From contig NZ_CP119988.1 of NCBI RefSeq assembly GCF_029338515.1, forward strand, positions 2,232,001 to 2,296,000: a DNA stretch of 64,000 nt. The letters are read 5' to 3'. A program made the position numbers and the translations under genes. This document shows positions 52,061 to 59,920 of this stretch, piece by piece. The notes beneath the pieces are model-generated. The model saw only the letters and a list, made by a program, of their open reading frames with translations, was not told where the DNA came from and did no database searches. Within the stretch, counting starts at the first letter, position 1; each line of letters begins with the position of its first letter. Source of the stretch: Haloglomus litoreum (GTDB taxonomy: Archaea > Halobacteriota > Halobacteria > Halobacteriales > Haloarculaceae).

Positions 52061-54139
52061 ATGAAACGCGGCGTCGAGAACAGGGAACCTGGCGTCGAGC
52101 CCGCGGTTCCCGAGGGGGAGTCGTTCTACAGGGGACTGGTCGAGGACGCCGCCGAGGCCTTCCTGACGGTCGACCAGGAGGGCACCGTCGTCCACGCGAG
52201 TCAAGCGGTCGAGCGGATTCTCGGCTACGAGCCCACCGCACTCGTCGGGCGACCGCTCCCCCAGCTCGTCCCGAAGCGGCTGCGGGCTCGCCACCGCGAG
52301 GGTTTCGAACGCTACGTCCGGGGCGGTGATAGGGGTCTCGGCGTGGGTGACCCCACTCCCCTGACGGCGCTGCACGCCGACGGCCACGAGGTCCCAGTCG
52401 AGGTCCGGCTCCACGAGCACGAGGAACGGGGACTGGTCACCGCCATCGTCCGCGACAACTCCGGAGTGACCCCGGAACACCGGCAGGCGGCGCTCCGGGA
52501 GCAGCTACTGACGGACCTCCTCGAACACTCCCCAGACATCCTCTGGCTGTTCCGGGGGGCGTTCGACGAGTTGCTCTACATCAACGCCGCATACGAGCGG
52601 ATGTGGGGCCACCCCGTCGAACTGGTCCGGGACGACCCGCTCACGTTCTTCGACGCCATCCATCCGGAGGACAGGACGACCGCGATGGAGGCCGTGGAGC
52701 GACTTGCCGAGGGGGAGCCGATCGACATCGAGATCCGGGTCAACCCCCGCGAGGAGTTCGGTCGGTGGGCCTGGATCCGCGCGACACCCGTGTTCGACGG
52801 GGACAGGAGCGACGGCGGGCCGCCCGACAGGATCGCCGGCTTCACTCGCGACATCACCGACCGGAAGTGTCGCGAGCGGACCCTCGCCCGGCAGCGCAAC
52901 TCCCTGGAGCGGGTCCAGCAGCTGACACGCAGTCTCCGACCGCTGAACCGGCGGCTCGCGCGCGCGACCACGTCCGAGGAGATCCAGACGCTGCTCGTGC
53001 GCGAACTCGCGTCCTCGGAGATCTACCAGTTCGCCGGCTACGGCGAGTACGACGCGGTCGAGGAGCGGCTCGTTCCGGCCGAGTGCGACGGGATCGACAC
53101 CCCATCACTGCCGGAGCTCGACCTCTCGTCTGCCGATGATCGGACCCCGGATGGACTCGTCGCCCGGGCCGTCACGGCCCGGGGGGTCCGCACGACCGGC
53201 GACCTGCTGGAGGACCCGCCGTCCGGATCCTGGCACGAACTGGCGACCGAGTGGGGCTGCAAGGCGGTCGCTGCGGTCCCGGTGTCCTTCGACGGGACGG
53301 TCCACGCCGTGATACTCGTCGGAACCGGCCGAGCCGACGCCTTCGATGAGTACGAGTGCGACCTCCTGTACGAACTCGGCGAGCGGGTGGGCCACGCCAT
53401 CGATGCCGCGGCGAGCAAACGGCTGCTCAACAGGGGCACGGTCGTCGAACTGGAGTCACGGATCACCGATGCATCCTTCCCGATGGTCGGCGCGACGAGG
53501 GCGCTGGACTGCCGGCTCGAACTGGAAGCGTTCCTGCCGGCGGCCGGTGGTGGCACCATCTCCTACCTCACGGTCGAGGGATGCGACCCGGCGGCTGTCG
53601 CCGACTACTTCGAGGCGGAGCACGCTGCCGTCGACGTGGCCCGGGTCGTCGATTCCGCGGAGGACCGGGGGACGGTGGAGTGTCGCGTCGGCCGGTCAGT
53701 CGCCGCGGCGCTCTCCACGAAGGGTGCCAGCATCAGGTCCATCGTCGCGGAGTACGGTACCGCGACGCTCGTCATCGAGACCTCCCCGGAGTCCGACCCG
53801 TACACCGTGCACGGGCTCGTCACGTCGCTGTACCCGGAGACGGAGCTGGTCGCCAAGCGGACCACCGAACGACCACTTCGGGGGACCGGGAGCATCGAGA
53901 CGGATATCCGGAGGGCACTGACCGGCCGGCAGTGGGAGGCCCTGGAGCTGGCCTACCGGAGCGGGTTCTTCGAGTCCCCACGGCACTCGACCGGCGAGGA
54001 ACTCGCGCCCATGCTGGGCATCTCCTCGCCGACCTTCTACCAGCACGTCCGGCGCGCGACACAGCGCCTGCTGGAGCAACTCGACGACGGTGACATCCTC
54101 CCCGGCTACAGCGCCACGCTGGACGACCACGGGCGGTGA
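52061..54139 (+). CDS. Bat-like (bacterio-opsin activator) sensor-regulator: PAS-PAS-GAF-BAT-HTH_10
   Basis: A 692-residue cytoplasmic protein. Two PAS domains (FLTVDQEGTVVHASQAVERILGYEP at about 30-150; ILWLFRGAFDELLYINAAYERMWG at about 160-280 with a PAC DITDRKCRE) are followed by a coiled segment, a GAF domain (about 310-455), a bacterioopsin-activator regulatory domain (VELESRITDASFPMVGAT...) and a C-terminal HTH_10 (LTGRQWEALELAYRSGFFESPR, LGISSPTFYQHVRRATQRLL). Such proteins combine sensing and DNA binding without a histidine kinase. ATG 52061 overlaps a two-codon ATG-CGA-TGA; the TTG at 52034 is unlikely. Confidence 0.9.
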   Translation: MKRGVENREPGVEPAVPEGESFYRGLVEDAAEAFLTVDQEGTVVHASQAVERILGYEPTALVGRPLPQLVPKRLRARHREGFERYVRGGDRGLGVGDPTPLTALHADGHEVPVEVRLHEHEERGLVTAIVRDNSGVTPEHRQAALREQLLTDLLEHSPDILWLFRGAFDELLYINAAYERMWGHPVELVRDDPLTFFDAIHPEDRTTAMEAVERLAEGEPIDIEIRVNPREEFGRWAWIRATPVFDGDRSDGGPPDRIAGFTRDITDRKCRERTLARQRNSLERVQQLTRSLRPLNRRLARATTSEEIQTLLVRELASSEIYQFAGYGEYDAVEERLVPAECDGIDTPSLPELDLSSADDRTPDGLVARAVTARGVRTTGDLLEDPPSGSWHELATEWGCKAVAAVPVSFDGTVHAVILVGTGRADAFDEYECDLLYELGERVGHAIDAAASKRLLNRGTVVELESRITDASFPMVGATRALDCRLELEAFLPAAGGGTISYLTVEGCDPAAVADYFEAEHAAVDVARVVDSAEDRGTVECRVGRSVAAALSTKGASIRSIVAEYGTATLVIETSPESDPYTVHGLVTSLYPETELVAKRTTERPLRGTGSIETDIRRALTGRQWEALELAYRSGFFESPRHSTGEELAPMLGISSPTFYQHVRRATQRLLEQLDDGDILPGYSATLDDHGR

Positions 54140-54250
54140 TTCCCGGCCGCGAGTCCCTCGAGCGGGGCGCACGCGGTCCGGCGCTGTCAGCCGCCCGTCA
54201 GACGATGGCTAGTAGGATAGGTCGGATCGAGGACCTTCGATTGGCCGGCA

Positions 54251-54262
54251 CTAGTCGACTAG
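54251..54262. promoter_or_regulatory. palindrome CTAGTCGACTAG upstream of the DUF7344 gene
   Basis: A perfect 12-base palindrome ten bases before the TATA-like GTATTACC (54271-54278). CTAG-containing palindromes are rare in haloarchaeal DNA, so this is a plausible binding site. Confidence 0.45.
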
Positions 54263-54270
54263 GCGGCATG

Positions 54271-54278
54271 GTATTACC
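54271..54278 (+). promoter_or_regulatory. TATA-like promoter of the DUF7344 gene
   Basis: GTATTACC is centred 26 bases before ATG 54301. Confidence 0.6.
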
Positions 54279-54300
54279 CAGTGCCACCGTCGGACCGGCC

Positions 54301-54693
54301 ATGAACCGGTGGAACGACTCGGCGAGTGCGACCGAGCGACTCGACACGCACGGAGTGACCGACCGATGGCAGACCTGGACGGACCCGACCGGGAGCCAGA
54401 TCGGACTCGACGAGCAGCTCCGCTTGCTGACCGTGGAGGGCAGGCGGCACGTCATCGTGTGCCTCGCCTCGGAGTCCGGACCGATGCCGCTGGAGGCGCT
54501 GGCGGACTGTGTCGTCGACCGTCACCGCGGGTCCGTCGACCGCGAGGAGGTCTTGCTCCGCCTCCACCACGTTCACCTGCCGCGGCTGGCGGCCGCTGGG
54601 CTGCTCAGCTACGAGGTCGAGGACGGCAAAGTGGTGGGCCGCCCGGAGCGCCTCGGGGCGATACTCGAACTCCGGAGCGCGGCCGTCGGGTGA
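54301..54693 (+). CDS. DUF7344-like winged-helix protein
   Basis: A 130-residue protein: LDEQLRLLTVEGRRHVIVCLASES (usually LSNxRRRxVLxxL), PLEALADCVV, and LRLHHVHLPRLAAAGLLSYEVEDGKVVG match the haloarchaeal DUF7344 winged-helix pattern. A longer in-frame start exists, but the promoter fixes the start at 54301. It is convergent with a HalOD1 gene 8 bases away. Probable DNA-binding or protein-interaction module; target unknown. Confidence 0.8.
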   Translation: MNRWNDSASATERLDTHGVTDRWQTWTDPTGSQIGLDEQLRLLTVEGRRHVIVCLASESGPMPLEALADCVVDRHRGSVDREEVLLRLHHVHLPRLAAAGLLSYEVEDGKVVGRPERLGAILELRSAAVG

Positions 54694-54701
54694 GTTCGAC
54701 G

Positions 54702-55001
54702 CTACGTCGGGCGGGCGACGACGGTCCCGTCGCTCTCGACGGTCACGCGGCACCCGCTGTAGGTCACGGTCAACTCCGCGCCGCTGTCGGCTGCCCTCTT
54801 CCGGTCGGTCCGGAACAGGTCGTCTATCGGATCCGGCGGTATCGTCTCGGCCAGCGGCTGCATCGCGAGTTCATCCTGGCCCGTGGCGGTCGCGACGGTC
54901 TCCACGATTGCAGTCGTCGCGCTAACCTTCGAGAAGTCATACTCGGCCCGCACCCATCCAGTCTCACGCGCTTCGTCTCGTCGCATATCGGTTTCAGCCA
55001 T
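54702..55001 (-). CDS. stand-alone HalOD1 output-domain protein
   Basis: A 99-residue protein with the HalOD1 pattern: ATTAIVETVATATGQDELAMQPLAETIPPDPIDDLF, then AELTVTYSGCRVTVESDG. It parallels the gene at 23174-23467 but is only distantly similar. A TATA-like AGATAACTCC is centred about 23 bases before ATG 55001. It lies between the DUF7344 gene and the GT2 unit. Confidence 0.8.
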   Translation of the reverse strand: MAETDMRRDEARETGWVRAEYDFSKVSATTAIVETVATATGQDELAMQPLAETIPPDPIDDLFRTDRKRAADSGAELTVTYSGCRVTVESDGTVVARPT

Positions 55002-55050
55002 TCGTCCGCGATGGGATAGGAGTTATCTTGAGCGTTTCGGACCGTTCCCT

Positions 55051-55059
55051 ACTTAATCT
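55051..55059 (+). promoter_or_regulatory. TATA-like promoter of the GT2 unit
   Basis: ACTTAATCT is centred 30 bases before the leader-ORF ATG at 55085. Another AT-rich stretch (GGGATAACCAAAAC, 55133-55146) is nearer to the GT2 gene. Confidence 0.5.
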
Positions 55060-55084
55060 CCGGTTATCTCCGTTCGAACGGTTC

Positions 55085-55213
55085 ATGGTCGAATTAGGAA
55101 GCGCCTACTCCTCCTTTCAATCCGATATGGCGGGGATAACCAAAACAAACCGCACCATATCTCCGCTACCTGCCCGTCTCGCACACCGACAGTCGGCGGG
55201 GCGGGAGGGCTGA
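55085..55213 (+). CDS. leader ORF before the GT2 gene
   Basis: A 42-codon ORF (MVELGSAYSSFQSDMAGITKTNR...) starting 30 bases after a TATA-like element; its TGA (55211-55213) ends 3 bases before the GT2 ATG at 55216. It is the plus-strand example of the leader-ORF arrangement, and its first half looks more protein-like than the others. Confidence 0.4.
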   Translation: MVELGSAYSSFQSDMAGITKTNRTISPLPARLAHRQSAGREG

Positions 55214-55215
55214 CC

Positions 55216-56313
55216 ATGTACGACGGCAAGACAATCGGGGCCGTGATACCGGCCTACAACGAGGAGGGGTTCGTCGGCGACGTGATCGAGACGCTCCCGC
55301 CGTTCGTCGACCGCGCATACGTCGTCGACGACGGGTCGACGGACGGGACCTGGGCGGAGATCCTCGAGCACGCACGGGCGGTCAACGACCGGACCCGTGA
55401 CCGCGAAGCGCCGTTCGACCGGCGGGTCCTGCCCGTCAAGCACGCCTCGAACGCCGGCGTGGGTGCGGCGATCAAGACGGGCTATCGGCGTGCGCTGGCG
55501 GACGGCGTCGACGTGACGGCGGTCATCGCCGGCGACGGCCAGACCCAGCCCGACATCGTCGAGCGCATCGTCGCGCCCGTCGCGACGGGCGAGGCGGGCT
55601 ACGCGAAGGGGAACCGGCTCCTCGGCGCGGACCGCTCCCGGATGCCGCGCCACCGCCAGGTCGGCAACGGCATCCTCTCGCTCCTGACGAAGATCGCCAG
55701 CGGGTACTGGCGGGTGCTGGACCCGCAGAACGGCTCGACCGCCATCTCCCACGAGGCGCTGGCAGCCATCGACATCGACGCCATCTACGAGGGGTACGGC
55801 TACTGCAACGACATCCTGGTGCGGTGCAACGTCCACGGCATCCGGGTGGCGGACGTCCAGCGGCGCGCCGTGTACGAGGACGAGACCAGCCACATCAGCT
55901 ACCGCACGTACATCCCGCTGGTATCGTCGCTCCTGCTCCGGGACTTCCTGTGGCGCCTCGGCCGGCGGTACGTCGTCGACGATACCCACCCGCTCGCGGG
56001 GCTGTACCTCCTCGGGGCCGCCACGACGGGTGGCTCGCTCGGGGCGGCGCTCGCCGACCGGCTCCGCGAGCCCGAGCGCCGGCGGGGCAACGCGCCCGTC
56101 CTGTTCGTCCTGGGGACGGCCTGCCTGCTGTCCGCGATGGCGGCCGACCGGGCGGAGAACCGTGACCTGGACGTGATCGTCCGGCGGGCAGACCACGAGC
56201 CCCCCGAGACGGTAGAGCCAGACGAGGACCGCACGAAGGGCAACGGCGCAGCGGTCGAGGCCGGGAGCGACGGCGCGATGACCGACGGCGAGCCGGTGTC
56301 ACCATCGGAGTGA
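55216..56313 (+). CDS. GT2 glycosyltransferase, dolichyl-phosphate sugar synthase-like, with two C-terminal spans
   Basis: A 365-residue protein. The GT-A domain has VIPAYNEEGFVGDVIETLP, VVDDGSTDGTWAE, AGVGAAIKTGY, IAGDGQTQP (metal/donor site) and LDPQNGSTAI. Near the C-terminus are two hydrophobic segments (LAGLYLLGAATTGGSLGAAL; VLFVLGTACLLSAMA) and an acidic tail. Relatives load the first sugar onto dolichyl phosphate for archaeal N-glycosylation (AglJ/DPMS-like); which sugar is not visible. Confidence 0.88.
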   Translation: MYDGKTIGAVIPAYNEEGFVGDVIETLPPFVDRAYVVDDGSTDGTWAEILEHARAVNDRTRDREAPFDRRVLPVKHASNAGVGAAIKTGYRRALADGVDVTAVIAGDGQTQPDIVERIVAPVATGEAGYAKGNRLLGADRSRMPRHRQVGNGILSLLTKIASGYWRVLDPQNGSTAISHEALAAIDIDAIYEGYGYCNDILVRCNVHGIRVADVQRRAVYEDETSHISYRTYIPLVSSLLLRDFLWRLGRRYVVDDTHPLAGLYLLGAATTGGSLGAALADRLREPERRRGNAPVLFVLGTACLLSAMAADRAENRDLDVIVRRADHEPPETVEPDEDRTKGNGAAVEAGSDGAMTDGEPVSPSE

Positions 56314-56554
56314 GCGACACCGACACTACCGGATGGGGCGGTCGCGAGCCCGATGTCGGGGGAAGCAGCTCGCGGTAGTCGGAGATGGGATCGGCCGCGA
56401 GCGGTAGTCCGACAACGCCGGGACGGATGGCCGGTCCTACAGTTTCCCGCTGGTCCCCGTTCCAGGCCCAGAACCCGGTAACGCGGAGGTATCGCGACCC
56501 GGGGGAGATACCACCTCTATAACAATGCCGTCCGGGTGTCCAGTCCGGAACGCG

Positions 56555-56800
56555 ATGGCACGAATGCACGTAACCGACGACGATGAGGGCAAGAGCGTAG
56601 TCGACTCCAGCGGGAAGAAGATCGGGATGGTCACCGAGGTCAGGGAGGGCACCGCGTACGTTGACGCTGACCCGGGGATCACCGACACCATCCGATCGAA
56701 GCTCGGCTGGGGCGACGCCGACAAGGACGACTACGCCCTGCAGAAGAGCCGTATCGACACGATTACGGACGACGAGATCCGCCTCAAGAAGAACCTGTAG
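56555..56800 (+). CDS. PRC-barrel domain protein
   Basis: An 81-residue protein: GKSVVDSSGKKIGMVTEVREGTAYVDADPG is a PRC-barrel start, then KLGWGDADKDDYALQKSRIDTITDDEIRL. Haloarchaea carry many small PRC-barrel proteins linked to RNA processing or envelope roles. ATG 56555 lies 35 bases after CTATAACAA; the ATG at 56525 lies within that element's reach and is rejected. Confidence 0.85.
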   Translation: MARMHVTDDDEGKSVVDSSGKKIGMVTEVREGTAYVDADPGITDTIRSKLGWGDADKDDYALQKSRIDTITDDEIRLKKNL

Positions 56801-57217
56801 CTCGCGGTCCCGCGTCCCTGTTCACTGCCGATTCTTTTTCTGCTCGCAGCCGCACTCCGGGAGCACTGCCTGTCGGATTCACGCGCCCACGACCAGGTGA
56901 TGACATCCGGCGCTGTCGTGCGGCCAGGCGACGACAACGGGCGCTGTCGTGCGGCCAGGCGACGACGTTCGGTGTTCCAGACCAGCGGACGGAGCCGTGA
57001 GCTTCTGCAGCGGCCGCTCTCCAGCAGGCGCGATGTGCGAGCGCCGGAGTGGGTCCGGCGAGTCGGGCAGTGTTCCGACGCCCGGGCAGGACGCGGAATC
57101 CGGTAGCGACAGCTCGACCGGACGTTGCGGACGCACCGGTCGGTAGGGCTTTGTATAGAGAACCGCTACCGGAGGTAGTTCTTCGCTTCGCGGTCGAAGC
57201 GGGCGGACACCCGGGCA
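56801..57217. other. intergenic region with a tandem repeat
   Basis: About 420 bases between the PRC-barrel and TraB-like genes. It holds the 26-base direct repeat (56910-56966) and, at 57150-57160, a TATA-like TTTGTATAGAG that is about 63 bases before the TraB-like ATG. Several short basic open frames have no support. Confidence 0.5.
56910..56966. repeat. two direct copies of a 26-base unit
   Basis: GCGCTGTCGTGCGGCCAGGC plus GACGAC occurs at 56910-56935 and again at 56941-56966, separated by AACGG. Two copies with a 31-base period are too few and too close for CRISPR. It is probably a local duplication or a paired binding site. Confidence 0.7.
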
Positions 57218-58057
57218 ATGACCGAGCACGACCAGACGGACGAGCATGGAGGAACTGACGCGATTGCAAACGTGGAGAGCGGCCACCCACAGGACCACGC
57301 ACCGTGCGATGGTCGGCCACTCGATGATCCGCGGCTCGACGACCCACGACTCGACGATAGCTATCTCCGAGTCGTGCCTGGAACCGAGACGGGCGGGACC
57401 GTGGTCCTGGTCGGCGTCACACACGACCACCCGGCGAGCCGAGAGCGGGCGCGGCGAGTGGTCGAAGGGGTCACACCGGCAGTCGTGGCCCTGGAGCTGT
57501 CCCCGCTCGTGATACCACTCTATCGACAGTACGCGGGGTCGGGCGACGGACGCACGGCCAGCGAGTACGACGGCGGCGAGATGGCCGCGGCGCTGGCAGC
57601 CAGTGGCGACGGACGGGTCGTGGGGATCGACGCCCCCAACTGGGCGTACGCGCGGCGGCTCGTCGAGGCGCTTCGCTCACGGGAGACGGATCGCGAGGCG
57701 GCCGTCTCCGCCATCCGGGACACCATCTCCGTCTCCAGACACGCCGTCGCCTGTGCCGTCGGCGCGGCGATCCGCACGGTGACACCCTGGTCCCCCACCG
57801 TCGAGACGCCGGCCTCCCACGACAGTTCCACTGCCGACCCGCCCGCGGCGCAGGCCGCCCACGAGGCCCGACAGCTCTCTCGGAGCCGGGCACTGCTGGG
57901 CGCACTCGAGCCGCCGCCGGGGCAGGAACTCGTCGACGAGCTCCGCGAGGCGAGTATGTCGTCGCGGATCGACGCCCTGCGGACCGAGGGGGCCGTCGTC
58001 GCCGTGGTCGGCCACGCCCACCTCGAACCCATCTACGAGCGACTGGCTGCCGAGTGA
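57218..58057 (+). CDS. TraB/PrgY-domain protein
   Basis: A 279-residue protein. TVVLVGVTHDHPASRERARRVVEGVTPAVVALEL matches the TraB start (GxxHxS...ExxxI...P..V.vEL), GGEMAAALAASGDGRVVGIDAPNW its middle, and VVGHAHLEPIYERL its end. An acidic, repeated N-terminus (DDPRLDDPRLDD) precedes it. TraB proteins are putative metalloproteases or regulators near membranes; no span is seen here. The transcript probably has a leader of about 35 bases. Confidence 0.82.
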   Translation: MTEHDQTDEHGGTDAIANVESGHPQDHAPCDGRPLDDPRLDDPRLDDSYLRVVPGTETGGTVVLVGVTHDHPASRERARRVVEGVTPAVVALELSPLVIPLYRQYAGSGDGRTASEYDGGEMAAALAASGDGRVVGIDAPNWAYARRLVEALRSRETDREAAVSAIRDTISVSRHAVACAVGAAIRTVTPWSPTVETPASHDSSTADPPAAQAAHEARQLSRSRALLGALEPPPGQELVDELREASMSSRIDALRTEGAVVAVVGHAHLEPIYERLAAE

Positions 58058-58180
58058 GACGACGGACTGCCGAGCGACCATCCTGATGCCGGTGGGGCCA
58101 GGGCGCTCCCGAACTGGCTTCCCGAGACAGTGGTGACAAACCACCACTCCGCTGGACTAATTCCGCATATTACCGGTCAG

Positions 58181-58219
58181 ATTGGAATATATCTCACAGA
58201 GTTGAGTTACAACTCCAAT
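58181..58219. terminator. nested inverted repeat between convergent genes
   Basis: Outer arms ATTGGA (58181-58186) and TCCAAT (58214-58219) enclose inner arms AGTTG (58200-58204) and CAACT (58210-58214). It lies in an AT-rich stretch of about 100 bases (58140-58245) between the TraB-like gene and the flippase gene. A bidirectional terminator or a short structured RNA is possible. Confidence 0.4.
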
Positions 58220-58246
58220 ATACTTCCAGTCAGGTTAGAACACGAC

Positions 58247-59722
58247 TCAGGACAGCAACGAGACCACGCGCCGCGGGGCGAGCAGCCCGGTCAGGACCGA
58301 CAGGAGCGCCCACGCCGCGCCGCCGGCGGCGACGACCGCCAGCAGCGTGGCGATGCCGGTGACGTACGGCAACAGCACTAGGACCAGCACCGCCATGCCG
58401 CCGGTCACGACGAGGATGGTGCCGGTGTCGGTCGCCAGCCGCGCCAGCGACGGCGACAGCTCGGCCCGGATGACGTAGACGTTCGCCCCGGTGTAGACGC
58501 TGTAGGTGAGGACCGTCGCGATGGCCGCCCCCACGACGCCCACGAGGGGCAGCAACAGCACGTTCAGGCCGGCGTTGGCGACGGCCATCGACCCCTGCGC
58601 GACGGCCCGCTCGCGCGCGCGGCCGAGGTAGTCGAGGCCGTCGTTGGTGACCTTGTTGACCGCGTTGACGACGACGAAGCCGCCGAACACCTGGAGGACG
58701 GGCACGGCGCCGAGGTAGTCGGTCCCGAAGACGTGCCGGACCAGCGGCTCGGCGACCAGCACCAGGCCGGCGGCCGCGGGGAGGTAGAGCAGCAGGACAC
58801 CACGGAGCGACTCCTCGTAGAGGCGGGCGGCCCGCTCGACGTTGCCGGCGGCGGCCTGCTCCCCGAGCGCGGGCGAGACGGTGAACCCGAACGCCGAGAC
58901 CGGGACCGCGGCGAACTCGGCCACCTGCTTCGCGACCGTGTAGTAGCCGACCGCGACCGGCGAGAGGATGACGCCGACGAGGATGGTGTCGACCCGCTTG
59001 TCGAGGACGTTGGCCGCGCGCGTGGCGGTCAGGGGCGCGCTGTACTCGACGAGGCGGCGGAGGAGCCCCTCGGACGGCGCCTCCGGCCCGTCGGCGGGGT
59101 GGTAGAACCGCGTCACGAGGACGTACCCCCCGACGAGCATCGCGGCGGCGAACCCGACGACGTAGCCCAGCATGGCCCCGAGCGCTCCCCAGCCCAGCAG
59201 CACCAGGCCGAGGACCGCCACGAGCCGACCCAGGTTGGAGACGATGGAGACGACCGCACTCCAGGTGACGCGGTTGAACCCCTGGAAGACGACGTTGCAG
59301 TAGCTGTACCCCGAGCGGGCGACCACGTAGCCCCCACCGGCCACCAGTAGCGGCGTCAACGAGGGCTCGCCCAGGAGCCGCGCCAGCGGCCCGCTGACCC
59401 CGGCCAGGACGAGCCCCACGCTGCAGCTCAGCGCAATCAGGAGGGCCGCCGACCGGACGAGCAGGTGCGGGATCTGCCCGGGCGCCGTCTCGCCGTACTC
59501 GGTGACGTAGCGTGCGGTCGACTTCGGCAGCCCGAGCGTCCCGAGGAAGCCGACCACGCCGACGACGGAGAGGGCGAGGAACAGCAGGCCGTACCGCTCC
59601 GGCTCCAGCAGGTACCGCGTCAGGACAACGACGAGCGCAGCGTTGGCGAGCGAGCGGACGACGGCCGAGAGCAGCGAGGCCCGCAGCCCGGTGGCCAGTC
59701 GGTCCCGCAGGTCCGTCGCCAT
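58247..59722 (-). CDS. polysaccharide/oligosaccharide flippase (Wzx/AglR-like, MATE-superfamily fold)
   Basis: A 491-residue membrane protein with about 14 hydrophobic spans. The N-terminus (SLLSAVVRSLANAALVVVLTRYLLEPERYGLLFLALSV) and LDKRVDTILVGVILSPVAVGYYTVAKQVAEFAAVP are typical of PST-type flippases that move lipid-linked glycans outward. Start at ATG 59722; a GTG at 59737 is in frame. An 11-codon ORF ends just before the ATG. It is the glycan exporter for the second part of the island. Confidence 0.9.
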   Translation of the reverse strand: MATDLRDRLATGLRASLLSAVVRSLANAALVVVLTRYLLEPERYGLLFLALSVVGVVGFLGTLGLPKSTARYVTEYGETAPGQIPHLLVRSAALLIALSCSVGLVLAGVSGPLARLLGEPSLTPLLVAGGGYVVARSGYSYCNVVFQGFNRVTWSAVVSIVSNLGRLVAVLGLVLLGWGALGAMLGYVVGFAAAMLVGGYVLVTRFYHPADGPEAPSEGLLRRLVEYSAPLTATRAANVLDKRVDTILVGVILSPVAVGYYTVAKQVAEFAAVPVSAFGFTVSPALGEQAAAGNVERAARLYEESLRGVLLLYLPAAAGLVLVAEPLVRHVFGTDYLGAVPVLQVFGGFVVVNAVNKVTNDGLDYLGRARERAVAQGSMAVANAGLNVLLLPLVGVVGAAIATVLTYSVYTGANVYVIRAELSPSLARLATDTGTILVVTGGMAVLVLVLLPYVTGIATLLAVVAAGGAAWALLSVLTGLLAPRRVVSLLS

Positions 59723-59723
59723 C

Positions 59724-59759
59724 TCAGTCGCCCCCACACACGGCCCCTCGGCGTGTCAT
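59724..59759 (-). CDS. 11-codon leader ORF before the flippase gene
   Basis: MTRRGAVCGGD, starting 38 bases after the GCATAACGAAG element at 59793-59800. Its TGA (59726-59724) is one base from the flippase ATG at 59722. Same geometry as the other leader ORFs, at the smallest size. Confidence 0.35.
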   Translation of the reverse strand: MTRRGAVCGGD

Positions 59760-59792
59760 CTCTCGGTACGGAAGTCGCCGCTGCTGTCACCT

Positions 59793-59800
59793 TCGTTATG
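59793..59800 (-). promoter_or_regulatory. GCATAACGAAG promoter element of the flippase gene
   Basis: The exact island consensus on the minus strand, about 38 bases before the leader ORF and 75 before the flippase ATG. Confidence 0.55.
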
Positions 59801-59920
59801 CCCGGCGAACCCAGCGTGGAGAGCTGGTAGGCGGCGGCTACCGCGGCCAACAGGTGCCCCCCTGGCTCGCTCGCGGCACTGTGCTGGGCCACCAGGCCCG
59901 ACGAGCCGCCAGGCGCGCGT

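Noticed and set aside
56910-56966. CRISPR-like repeat
   Set aside because: Only two copies with a 5-base spacer; no cas genes in the window.
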